Part shown: positions 42,679 through 50,145 of the stretch, one piece after another
How positions within the stretch are numbered: the stretch's first letter is position 1
How the letters are laid out: each line of letters opens with the position of its first letter
Source: VRUE01 sp050258095
GTDB taxonomy: Bacteria; Actinomycetota; Thermoleophilia; Solirubrobacterales; 70-9
Direction of reading: 5' to 3'
Assembly: GCA_050258095.1 (NCBI GenBank)
Contig: JBLMYD010000008.1
Coordinates: 1 to 64,000 of the forward strand
DNA: 64,000 nt
Position numbers and translations under genes: made by a program
The notes under the pieces: model-generated
The model's database searches: none
Seen by the model: the letters and a program-made list of their open reading frames with translations, nothing else
Told to the model about the DNA's origin: nothing

Positions 42679-43815
42679 TCAGAGCGGAATCCTTGCGCCG
42701 AGCTGGTAGGCGGTCAGGGCGAGGAGGAGGAGCTTGAGGGGGCGGTCTCTGGAGAGGGCTGCCAGGGGCAGGGGCCAGAGGAGGTACCAGGGGAGGAGCC
42801 AAGCGGTGGCGAGGAGCAGGCCGGTCGTGGCCCAGGCGGCAGCGCGGAGCCAGTCGCCGCCGCGATAGGTCCAGCGCAGGAGGTAGGCGACGAGGAGGGC
42901 GAAGGCGATCAGCGCGACCGCACGTGTGAAGTCGGGGTCGAGTCCTGTCAAGCGGGCCGCCGTGGTCGGGATGCTCAGGTGGCTCGTGCGCCCCTGGCTC
43001 TCGCCGGCGAGGGCGAAGGCGTCGAGCCAGTGCCACCCGAACGCAACGTAGGCGGCCAGCCCTATGACCGCGATCGCGGTCCCAACCCCTGTCAGAACCC
43101 CGCCGACGGGCCTAAAACCGTCGCATAGCGACGGTTTTAGGCCCGTCGGCGGTGAGAGCGAGGCGGCGATGGCGAATGGGAGCGTTATTAGGGCTGAGGC
43201 CTTGATGGCGGCCGCGGCCGTGAAGGACGCCCCGGCCGAGAGCTCACGGGCGGCGAGCATCGCGGCGACGCCGAGGGTCATCGGCAGCACCGCGAAGGCG
43301 TCGTTGTGGGGGCCGCCGACGACGTGGACGAGGACGAGCGGGTTGAGGGCGACGAAGGCGGCCGCGCGCAGCGGGTCGATGCCTCGGGCCGGGGCCAGGC
43401 GCGCGACGACGACCGCGATCGCGAGCACGGCGAGCGCCGCGGCCGCCTTGAGCACGTAGACCGCGACCCCGACCGGCAGCCAGGCGAGCGGGTACGAAGC
43501 CAGCGTGAAGAGCGGGCCGTAGGCGCTCGTCGTGTGGGTCCACTCGACCTGGGCGAAGGCCGGGTCGCTGCGGACCGCGGTGGGTGGGTGGACGTAGGGG
43601 TCGAGCCCGTGGCGGACGCCGAGCCGCGCGTAGTCGACGTAGCTGTAGACATCGTGCGAGAGCAGCGGTGGCAGGCAGGCGAAGAGGATCAGGGCGACGA
43701 CGATCGCCCCCCAGACCGCCCGCCGACCGAGCCGCGGCGCCGAGGCGACGACGCCGACGTAGACGACGAAGCCGGCCCAGATCAGGCCGTAGGAGGCCCC
43801 TGGCGAGAGACTCAG
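42679..43815 (-). CDS. GT87/mannosyltransferase-like polytopic membrane protein, no canonical start
   Basis: The frame encodes a multi-helix glycosyltransferase of the GT-C type. The conserved loop HDVYSYVDYARLGVRHGLDP and HTTSAYGPLFTL lie near its N-terminus, and later helices include WLDAFALAG and PWYLLWPLPLAAL. The first ATG, GTG or TTG in frame is GTG 43455, which would remove the conserved loop. Upstream, the frame is open to the TAG of the penicillin-binding-protein gene, which is in the same frame (GAA TAG CTG AGT). CTG 43815 is therefore the likeliest start, or the gene has lost its 5' end. A 53-bp palindrome is read in frame within it. Confidence 0.65.
   Translation of the reverse strand: MSLSPGASYGLIWAGFVVYVGVVASAPRLGRRAVWGAIVVALILFACLPPLLSHDVYSYVDYARLGVRHGLDPYVHPPTAVRSDPAFAQVEWTHTTSAYGPLFTLASYPLAWLPVGVAVYVLKAAAALAVLAIAVVVARLAPARGIDPLRAAAFVALNPLVLVHVVGGPHNDAFAVLPMTLGVAAMLAARELSAGASFTAAAAIKASALITLPFAIAASLSPPTGLKPSLCDGFRPVGGVLTGVGTAIAVIGLAAYVAFGWHWLDAFALAGESQGRTSHLSIPTTAARLTGLDPDFTRAVALIAFALLVAYLLRWTYRGGDWLRAAAWATTGLLLATAWLLPWYLLWPLPLAALSRDRPLKLLLLALTAYQLGARIPL
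43100..43152. repeat. 53-bp palindromic repeat, family P53, in-frame coding copy
   Basis: This is a perfect palindrome with 25-bp arms and a 3-base loop (ATA). The outer arms are CCGCCGACGGG and CCCGTCGGCGG, the inner CCTAAAACCGTCGC and GCGACGGTTTTAGG. Arms and length equal those of the copy at 31732-31784. It is read in frame in the GT87-like gene as PPTGLKPSLCDGFRPVGG, in a loop between two membrane helices. Confidence 0.85.
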
Positions 43816-45951
43816 CTATTCGCTCCCGGTCTGGCCGGCGGCGGCCCCGCCGCCGACGCCGGTGGACGCCGGTGGGGGTGGCAGCGGCGTCGGCTTCTGC
43901 CCGGCGCCCGGCGCGTAGGCGTCGGGGTTGTAGCCGCCGGTCGCTTCTTCGCCGAGCCGCCGGGCCCGTGCGTCTTCTCCCTTGCCGGAGGAGAGACCTC
44001 CCGACCGCGGCGCCGGCGCGGTGAAGCGGCCGAAGAAGGGCGCCCAGCCGATCGGCTGCTTCGGCTTCCGGAAGTCCTCGCAGGGGACTTCGGCGCCCGC
44101 GTAGACCTGGTGCCAGATTTCGGCCGGGAAGGTGCCGCCGTACACCGTGATCCCGTGCACGCTGGTCATCTCGATCGCGTTGGACTGCGGGTAGCCGACC
44201 CAGACCACCGTCGCCAGGTTGGGCTGGTAGCCGGCGAACCAGGCGTCGGTCTCGCGATCGGTCGTCCCCGTCTTGCCCGCCTGCCCCGAGCAGCCGGTGT
44301 AGGCGGCGGTGCCCGTCCCTGCGGTGATGTTGTCGTGCAGGAGGCGCGTCACCTCGTAGGCGACCGCCGGGGAGACGACGCGCCGCGCCGCCTGCCGCTG
44401 CGGCCGCTCCGTGCGCCCGCCGGGGAAGACGACGCGGCGGATCGCGACCGGCTCGTGGCGGACCCCGCCGTCGGCGAGGGTCGCGTAGGCGCTCGCCATC
44501 TCCAGCGGCGAGACGCCGACTCGCAGGCCGCCGATCCCCTCGGCCGGGATCCCGTCCAGCGGGCTCTCGATCCCCAGCGAGTGCGCCGTTTCGGCCACCT
44601 GCCGCGGCCCGACGTCGAGGTCGAGCTGGGCGAAGACTGTGTTGTCAGAGGCGACCGTCGCCTGCTCCAGGTTGACCCGGCCGAGGTAGCCGCGGTCGGC
44701 GGTGTGCACTTCCCAGTGCCCCCACTTGCGCAGGTGCAGGTCGAGCGGCTTGGACGTGTAGTAGGTCGTGTAGGGGTCGATCCCCTGCTTGATCGCCGTC
44801 GTCAGCACGAAGGTCTTGAAGGTCGAGCCCGGCTGCCGGTGCCCCTGCGCGGCGAGGTTGAACTGGCTCGACCCGTAGGCGGCGCTCGAGCCCATCGCCT
44901 CGATCGCGCCGTTGCGCGGATCGATCGAGACCAGCGCCGAGGCGGGGTCGCTCGAGTAGGGCAGCGTCGAGCGCATCGCGTCGAGCGCCACCCGCTGCAG
45001 CTTCGGCTCGATCGTCGTGTAGACGCGCAGGCCGCCGTTGCGCACGGTGTCGGCGCCGTAGCGTTCGATCAGCTCGTGTTCGACGTAGTCGAAGAAGTAG
45101 GGCTGGCGGTGGGCGAAGTAGGTGTCGGAGGCGTCGAGCTCGAGCCCGCGCCGCCGCGCCGCCGCCGCCCGCCGCGGCGAGATCCAGCCCAGCTCGGCCA
45201 TCTTCGCCAGCACCTCGTTGCGCCGCGCCCGCGCCCGCGCCGGGTGCAGGATCGGGTTGTACGCGGTGGGCGCCTGCGGCAGGCCGGCGAGCATCGCGAT
45301 CTGCGGCAGGTCGAGCTTCCACACCGGCCGCGAGAAGTAGAACCTCGCGGCCGCCTGGACGCCGACGGCGGTCGCCCCTGCGACGGTCCCGTAGGAGGCG
45401 GCGTTGAGGTACTGGCCGAGGATTTCCCTCCGGGAGTGGCGCTGTGCGTACTCTTCGGCCAGCTTCACCTCGACGATCTTGCGTTCGAGGTTGCGCTTCG
45501 GGTTGCGGATGCAGAGGTTGCGGACGAGCTGCTGGGTGATCGTCGAGCCGCCCTCGACCGGTTCCCCCGCCTGCAGGTCCTTGGCGATCGCGCGGGCGAT
45601 GCCCTCGACGTCGATCGCGCCGTGTTCGTAGAAGCGCTGGTCCTCGATCGCGATCGTGGCCAACTGCAGCTGCCGCGGCACCCGTGCGATCGCCACCGCT
45701 TCGTGCGCCCGGTCGGAGCGGACCGCGCCGAGCCGGGTGCCGTCGGCGGCGTAGAGGACCGTGTTGCCGCCCTCGTCCGGGCTCTTGCAGGCGGAGAGCG
45801 AGGGCGCGTCGGCGGCGACGTTGAGCACCCAGGACGCGACCGCGATCGCGGCGAGGGCGACCGCGGCGAGGACGCCGGCGGCGACGAAGAGCAGCTTGCT
45901 GCGAATCCCGCCGCGCCGCCGCTGGCGTCGCCGGTTGCGCTGCCCAGCCAT
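43816..45951 (-). CDS. Class A penicillin-binding protein (transglycosylase/transpeptidase)
   Basis: The 711-residue protein has a basic start, a membrane anchor (about 20-45), a GT51 domain with EDQRFYEHGAID, GGSTITQQLVRNL and EILGQYLNAASYG, and a transpeptidase domain with SxxK in GSTFKTF, SDN in ASDNTVF and KTGTT. It polymerises and cross-links peptidoglycan outside the membrane. The C-terminal tail is Pro/Gly-rich (PLPPPPASTGVGGGAAAG). ATG 45951 is the start. Its TAG is followed at once, in the same frame, by the GT87-like gene. Confidence 0.95.
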   Translation of the reverse strand: MAGQRNRRRQRRRGGIRSKLLFVAAGVLAAVALAAIAVASWVLNVAADAPSLSACKSPDEGGNTVLYAADGTRLGAVRSDRAHEAVAIARVPRQLQLATIAIEDQRFYEHGAIDVEGIARAIAKDLQAGEPVEGGSTITQQLVRNLCIRNPKRNLERKIVEVKLAEEYAQRHSRREILGQYLNAASYGTVAGATAVGVQAAARFYFSRPVWKLDLPQIAMLAGLPQAPTAYNPILHPARARARRNEVLAKMAELGWISPRRAAAARRRGLELDASDTYFAHRQPYFFDYVEHELIERYGADTVRNGGLRVYTTIEPKLQRVALDAMRSTLPYSSDPASALVSIDPRNGAIEAMGSSAAYGSSQFNLAAQGHRQPGSTFKTFVLTTAIKQGIDPYTTYYTSKPLDLHLRKWGHWEVHTADRGYLGRVNLEQATVASDNTVFAQLDLDVGPRQVAETAHSLGIESPLDGIPAEGIGGLRVGVSPLEMASAYATLADGGVRHEPVAIRRVVFPGGRTERPQRQAARRVVSPAVAYEVTRLLHDNITAGTGTAAYTGCSGQAGKTGTTDRETDAWFAGYQPNLATVVWVGYPQSNAIEMTSVHGITVYGGTFPAEIWHQVYAGAEVPCEDFRKPKQPIGWAPFFGRFTAPAPRSGGLSSGKGEDARARRLGEEATGGYNPDAYAPGAGQKPTPLPPPPASTGVGGGAAAGQTGSE

Positions 45952-45967
45952 GCCCCGCAGGGTACTT

Positions 45968-46384
45968 CTATGCCTGCGTGTCCTCGGTCGAGAGGTTGTG
46001 GACGATGCCGTCGACGAGCATCTGGTTGGGGATCACGACCGAGGTGCCGTCGCCGGGGTTGACGTAGGTGTAGGAGAGGGTGATGTCGACGACCCGGCCG
46101 CTCACCTCTTCGAAGGCGATGCGGTCGCCGATCTTGATCGGCTGCGTGAACGCGAGCTGAACGCCGGCGACCATGTTGGCGAGCGTGTGCTGGGCGGCGA
46201 AGCCGACGATCGCCGCCAGCACCGCCGTCGAGGCGAGGATGCCGGCCGCCAGCCGCTTCAGCTCGGTGAACTGGCTCAGCGCCAGGGCGAGGAGGACGAG
46301 GAAGACGACGAGGAGGACGAGCCGGCGCAGGACGCGCAGCCGTGTCCTGGTCGAGCGCGATACCTGTGAGACTGCCGGCGACAT
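45968..46384 (-). CDS. Small MscS-like membrane protein
   Basis: The 138-residue protein keeps one or two helices (LRRLVLLVVFLVLLALALS and AAGILASTAVLAAIVGFAAQ) and the MscS pore/beta region (HTLANMVAGVQLAFTQPIKI GDRIAFEEVSGRVVDI in two parts, then VVIPNQMLVDGIVHN). It lacks the C-terminal domain of full MscS channels but keeps the pore-lining helix and beta domain, so it may form a minimal mechanosensitive channel. ATG 46384 overlaps the divergent ATG of the CPBP gene (CATG); GTG 46417 is an alternative. Confidence 0.75.
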   Translation of the reverse strand: MSPAVSQVSRSTRTRLRVLRRLVLLVVFLVLLALALSQFTELKRLAAGILASTAVLAAIVGFAAQHTLANMVAGVQLAFTQPIKIGDRIAFEEVSGRVVDITLSYTYVNPGDGTSVVIPNQMLVDGIVHNLSTEDTQA

Positions 46385-47084
46385 GGACGCCACGGTAGCC
46401 GCAAATCCCGTGCCCACGGCGCCGAGGTTCCCCTACGCAACGTGGGGACCGTGGACCGCCGTGATCGGGGTGCTGATCGCGCTCGCCACCGGGCTCGTGC
46501 TCTCGGTCCCCGCCGTCGTCGCCGACCACCCGTCCGGCGGCGAGCTGAGCGACGCGGCGAACGCCGCCGTGCAGCTGGCGACCGCGCTCGGCTTCCTGCT
46601 CGTGCCGGTGGCGATCGCCGCGGCCGGCGGAACGAGCGTCCGCGATGCGCTGCCCCGGCTCGGCCTGAGGCGCTTCCGGCCCTCGGCGATCAAATGGATG
46701 TCGGCTGCGGTCGGTGCTTACCTGCTCTTCTCCTTCTCCTACATCGCCCTGATCGGTCCGCCGCACCAGAAGGACATCGCCGAAGGCTTCGGCGCGGTGC
46801 CGGTGCAGATCCTGCTGATCGTGATCGCCGCGCCGATCAGCGAGGAGGTCTGCTTCCGCGGCATGCTCTTCGGCGGCCTGCGCACGCGCCTGCCGAGGGC
46901 GGCGGCGGCGCTGCTCAGCGGCCTGATCTTCGGCGGCCTGCACGCGACGACCGGCGTCAGCGCCGTGCCGCCGCTGATCTTCTTCGGCTTCGTCCTCGCG
47001 CTGCTCTACGAGCGCACGGGTTCGATCGTGCCGGGGATCCTCCTCCACATGCTGAACAACTCCGTCGCCCTGCTCGGACAGTAA
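46383..47084 (+). CDS. CPBP-family intramembrane metalloprotease
   Basis: The 233-residue polytopic protein has the CAAX-protease (Abi/CPBP) motifs: EEVCFRGMLFGGL (EExxxR), FGGLHATTG (FxxxH) and HMLNNS (HxxxN). These residues form the metal site in Rce1-like enzymes. Its substrate is unknown. The start ATG 46383 shares bases with the start of the divergent MscS-like gene, and no ribosome-binding site is seen, which fits leaderless transcription. Confidence 0.8.
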   Translation: MDATVAANPVPTAPRFPYATWGPWTAVIGVLIALATGLVLSVPAVVADHPSGGELSDAANAAVQLATALGFLLVPVAIAAAGGTSVRDALPRLGLRRFRPSAIKWMSAAVGAYLLFSFSYIALIGPPHQKDIAEGFGAVPVQILLIVIAAPISEEVCFRGMLFGGLRTRLPRAAAALLSGLIFGGLHATTGVSAVPPLIFFGFVLALLYERTGSIVPGILLHMLNNSVALLGQ

Positions 47085-47102
47085 CGGCTGCGGGCAAAGA
47101 AA

Positions 47103-47121
47103 CGGCCCGCAATGCGGGCCG
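47103..47121 (-). terminator. Hairpin, probable terminator of the tRNA-like gene
   Basis: CGGCCCGC, loop AAT, GCGGGCCG. On the minus strand the hairpin is followed by TTTCTTT, so it should stop transcription coming from the tRNA-like gene at 47293-47384; on the plus strand there is no T run after it. The rest of 47085-47495 holds only the tRNA-like gene and nothing else I can support. Confidence 0.55.
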
Positions 47122-47292
47122 GATCTGGGTGATGCCGCAAAGCACGACGACCGATTGACAACCTCATCGAGGGTATCACCGATCCTTCGGGAGGCGAGAT
47201 GTTGAGAGCTGAGTAGATCGCTGGGCGGGAACTAACCGCAGGCCGCATGACCCTTGCACCTCGACTATCTCAGCACCTCAACAATCCCATTA

Positions 47293-47384
47293 CGGAGGGT
47301 GGGGGACTCGAACCCCATCCGAGCTGTCAAGCTCGGACTAGCCGGTTGTCAATCGGTTGCCGCAACCTCGCAGCGTCACCCTCC
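47293..47384 (-). tRNA. Unusual class II tRNA-like gene, 8/4 fold, anticodon GAC
   Basis: This 92-nt minus-strand gene has an acceptor stem of 8 bp (GGAGGGTG with CACCCTCC) and a discriminator G, with no encoded CCA. The T-arm is 4 bp (GGGG TTCGAGT CCCC), and the variable arm is 7 bp (TCCGAGC TTGACA GCTCGGA). The D-arm GCTGC/GCGGC has a 6-base loop. The anticodon loop reads TTGACAA (anticodon GAC, a Val codon reader), but only three of five anticodon-stem pairs are canonical. An 8/4 acceptor branch, long variable arm and G73 recall tRNA-Sec and the reported serine-accepting allo-tRNAs. It could also be a decaying tRNA. Confidence 0.6.
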
Positions 47385-47495
47385 GCTGCGGCGAACCTAG
47401 CCGGGCGATCGCGAGATTCAAGGCACGTCACTCTAAATTCACAGAGAATTGACTTTCCTGTCACACAGCCGGGCCGTTCGCCAGAATCCCGGGCC

Positions 47496-48452
47496 GTGAT
47501 TCGTCGCCTCGCTCCCGCCCTGGCGGTTCTCGCCCTACTCGCGCTGCCGGCCGGCGCTGCTGCCGCCGAACCGACACCCGGGCCGCCGCAGGCGGTCGTG
47601 AAGATCGCTCGTATCGGCCACCTGCGCGGCGGGCGGGCGCCGATCTACAGCAAGGTGCCGGTGGTCGGGACGGTGACGCCGTTCGTCGCCGGGCAGCACG
47701 TCGCCGTCACCTTCTACCTCAACGGGCACAAGCTGTTCACGCGCAACGTCGCGCTCCAGCGGGGGAAGGGCGAAGGCGGCAAGTTCAAGGCGAGCGTCCT
47801 CGTCCGCGGGGACGGCAAGTACGCGGCCTCCGCCAAGCACGTCGCCACCGCCGCGCTCGGCGGCGACGGCACCGTGCGCAAGAGCTGGCGCGTCAGCTTC
47901 CCGGCCCTGCGCGCCGGCCAGTGCGGCCCGGTCGTCAAGGGCTTCAAGAGAGCGCTGGCGAAGATGGGCTACGTCGCCGGCGGCGGGCGCTGCTTCGACG
48001 GCCGCACCGGCCGCGAGGTCCTCGCCTATCGCAAGGTCAACGGGATGGCCCGCACCGAGCGCACCGGCCGCGGCCTGGTCGAGGACGTCTTCGGCGGCCG
48101 CGGCGGCTACCGCGTCCGCTACCCCGGCGCCGGCGAGCACGCCGAGGTCTCGCTCGCCAAGCAGGTCCTCGTCCTCGCCAAGGGGAGCAAGCCGTTCGCG
48201 ATCTACCCCGTCTCCACCGGCAAGCCCTCGACGCCGACGATCACCGGCCACTACACGTTCTACCGTCGCGAACCGGGGTACAACGCGGAGGGCATGTACT
48301 ACTCCTTCTACTGGCACAACGGCTACGCCGTCCACGGCTACGCCGAAGTTCCGGACTACCCCGCCAGCCACGGCTGCGTGCGGACCTTCATCGCCGACCA
48401 GCCGCGGATCTACTACCAGCTGGAATACGGCGAGAGCATCTTCGTGTTCTGA
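47496..48452 (+). CDS. Secreted L,D-transpeptidase (YkuD)
   Basis: The 318-residue protein has a signal peptide (LAPALAVLALLALPAGAAAA), an N-terminal beta domain, a peptidoglycan-binding-like segment (VVKGFKRALAKMGYVAGGGR) and a YkuD domain with HGYAEVPDYPASHGCVRT, which carries the catalytic Cys and His. It would make 3-3 cross-links in peptidoglycan or attach proteins. The start is GTG 47496; the frame upstream overlaps the tRNA-like gene on the other strand. It ends 1 base before the epimerase gene. Confidence 0.88.
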   Translation: MIRRLAPALAVLALLALPAGAAAAEPTPGPPQAVVKIARIGHLRGGRAPIYSKVPVVGTVTPFVAGQHVAVTFYLNGHKLFTRNVALQRGKGEGGKFKASVLVRGDGKYAASAKHVATAALGGDGTVRKSWRVSFPALRAGQCGPVVKGFKRALAKMGYVAGGGRCFDGRTGREVLAYRKVNGMARTERTGRGLVEDVFGGRGGYRVRYPGAGEHAEVSLAKQVLVLAKGSKPFAIYPVSTGKPSTPTITGHYTFYRREPGYNAEGMYYSFYWHNGYAVHGYAEVPDYPASHGCVRTFIADQPRIYYQLEYGESIFVF

Positions 48453-48453
48453 G

Positions 48454-49398
48454 ATGAGGGTCTTCGTCGCGGGAGCGAGCGGGGCGATCGGCCGGCCGCT
48501 CGTGCGCCGGCTCGTCGGGGCCGGGCACGAGGTGACGGGGATGACCCGGCGCGAGGAGCGCATGGAGCAGATCCGCGCCGCCGGCGCCACCCCCGTCAGG
48601 TGCAACGTCTTTTCCATGCATGAGCTGGAAAACGCGTTGCACCAGGCGGAGCCGGAGGTCGTGGTGCACCTGCTGACTGCGCTGCCGCCGCGGCTCGACT
48701 ACAAGGGGAAGGAGGACCCGCTGGCGCCGACCAACCGGGTGCGCCGCGAGGGCACTCGCAACCTGATCGCCGCCGCCCGGGCCGCCGCCGCGCGCCGCCT
48801 CGTCGCCGAGAGCGTCGCCTTCTTCTACACGCCGACGGGGGACTGGGTGAAGGACGAGGAGGCGCCGATCGACCTCGGGGCGCCGGGAAGCTTCGCCGCC
48901 GCCGCCGCGGCGCTTGCCGACCTCGAGCGCCAGGTGCACGACGCCGAGGGGATCGAGGGCGTGGTGCTGCGCTACGGCTGGCTCTACGGCCCCGGCACCC
49001 ACTACGCCGGCGACGGCTCGCAGACCGCCGATGCGTTGAGGCGCCGCCTGCCCGTGGTCGGCGATGGCAGCGGCACCTTCTCCTTCATCCACGTCGAGGA
49101 CGCGGCCGCCGCGACCGTGGCCGCGGTCGAGCGCGGCGCGCCGGGCGCCTACAACGTGGTCGACGACGAGCCCGCCCCGATGCGCGAGTGGGTGCCGGTC
49201 TTCTGCCAGGCGATCGGGGCGAAGAAGCCGCTCCGCATCCCGGCCTGGCTGGCGCGCTTGCTCGCGGGCCGGGCGGTCGTCGCCTCGGCCCTTCACCTCC
49301 GTGGCGCCTCGAACGCCAAGGCCAAGGCCGAGCTCGATTGGCAGCCCCGCTACCCCAGCTGGCGCGAAGGCTTTCGCGACCCGGCCGCCCGCGGTTGA
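48454..49398 (+). CDS. NAD(P)-dependent epimerase/reductase-like protein
   Basis: The 314-residue extended-SDR protein has the Rossmann motif VFVAGASGAIGRPLVRRL, DNA-like binding residues RREE for the cofactor, VVVHLLTALPP, and GVVLRYGWLYGPGTHY with FSFIHVEDAAAATVAA. The usual YxxxK catalytic pair is not evident near VAESVAFFYTPTGDW, as in atypical SDR members, so catalysis is uncertain. A 45-bp palindrome (48599-48643) is read in frame as RCNVFSMHELENALHQ. It lies 1 base after the L,D-transpeptidase gene. Confidence 0.75.
   Translation: MRVFVAGASGAIGRPLVRRLVGAGHEVTGMTRREERMEQIRAAGATPVRCNVFSMHELENALHQAEPEVVVHLLTALPPRLDYKGKEDPLAPTNRVRREGTRNLIAAARAAAARRLVAESVAFFYTPTGDWVKDEEAPIDLGAPGSFAAAAAALADLERQVHDAEGIEGVVLRYGWLYGPGTHYAGDGSQTADALRRRLPVVGDGSGTFSFIHVEDAAAATVAAVERGAPGAYNVVDDEPAPMREWVPVFCQAIGAKKPLRIPAWLARLLAGRAVVASALHLRGASNAKAKAELDWQPRYPSWREGFRDPAARG
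48599..48643. repeat. 45-bp palindromic repeat, family P45, in-frame coding copy
   Basis: Arms GGTGCAACG (48599-48607) and CGTTGCACC (48635-48643), then TTTTCCA and TGGAAAA inside, around a TGCATGAGC centre. It has the same length and arms as 34376-34420. It uses codons such as TTT, CAT and TTG that are rare around it, and encodes part of the epimerase-like protein without breaking the frame. Confidence 0.65.
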
Positions 49399-49415
49399 TC
49401 GCCCGCCCGCCTAGG

Positions 49416-49997
49416 ATGCCCTCCGTGGCCGATCTCGATGTCGCCAAGCGGACACTCCTCGCCGAGCTGCGCGAGCACTCGCTGGTGATCGGCGAGGTCA
49501 CCCTGTCGAGCGGCGCGACCGCCCAGTACTACGTCGATGCGCGCCGGGCGCTCTTGCGCCCCGCCGGCTTCCTCGCCGCCGGCGAGCTGATCGCGGCCGC
49601 CGCGGTGGAGGCCGGCGCCGACGCGGTCGGCGGCCCGGCGACGGCAGCGATTCCACCCGCATGCGCGGCCCTGGCGGTCCCGGCCGGCGCCGGCCTGGTC
49701 GGCTTCTTCGTCCGCGGCGAGCGCAAGCAGCACGGCCTGCAGCGCTGGGTCGAGGGTCCGGTCGGGAAAGGCGCTCGCTGTCTCGTGGTCGAGGACACGG
49801 TCACCACCGGGGGATCGACCGCGCGGGCGATCGAGCGGGTGGTCGAGCAGGGGCTGGAGGTGGCCGGTGTCGTCGCGGTCGTCGATCGCCTCGCCGGCGG
49901 CGGCGCGCGGATCGAAGCCGCTGCCGGAACTCCTTACAGGGCGCTGGTCACGATCGACGAGATCTATCCGGATCGACCCGATCGGGACCCGGCCTGA
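49416..49997 (+). CDS. pyrE: Orotate phosphoribosyltransferase
   Basis: The 193-residue enzyme joins orotate and PRPP to form OMP in pyrimidine synthesis. It has LSSGATAQYYVDARRALLRP at the N-terminal side, the orotate loop, VRGERKQHGLQRWVEG (catalytic loop with Lys) and the PRPP motif CLVVEDTVTTGGST. ATG 49416 is chosen to match the family N-terminus. A strong palindromic region follows 6 bases after its stop. Confidence 0.9.
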   Translation: MPSVADLDVAKRTLLAELREHSLVIGEVTLSSGATAQYYVDARRALLRPAGFLAAGELIAAAAVEAGADAVGGPATAAIPPACAALAVPAGAGLVGFFVRGERKQHGLQRWVEGPVGKGARCLVVEDTVTTGGSTARAIERVVEQGLEVAGVVAVVDRLAGGGARIEAAAGTPYRALVTIDEIYPDRPDRDPA

Positions 49998-50003
49998 CGT
50001 CGA

Positions 50004-50055
50004 GAGTTGGTATTTCCAACCTCCGGCGAGGAGTTGGAAATACCAACTCCTCGCC
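50004..50055. terminator. Alternative nested hairpins after pyrE
   Basis: Two mutually exclusive perfect hairpins overlap. One has 17-bp arms (50004-50020 and 50033-50049, core GTTGGTATTTCCAAC). The other has 13-bp arms GGCGAGGAGTTGG (50025-50037) and CCAACTCCTCGCC (50043-50055) with loop AAATA. Each long arm is itself a partial palindrome. No T run follows. It may be a terminator or a protein-binding site. Confidence 0.6.
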
Positions 50056-50145
50056 ACTCCCCCGGGGCGCAGAAATTGCCCGAACTGGTGCCGTTTAGGA
50101 ACTGTTCAGGATCGTCTGGCAGAGTTATCATGACAACAATTCCTA

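Noticed and set aside
47293..47384. Selenocysteine tRNA
   Set aside because: The 8-bp acceptor fits, but the anticodon is GAC, not TCA, and the D-arm and T-stem differ; no selenium genes are nearby.
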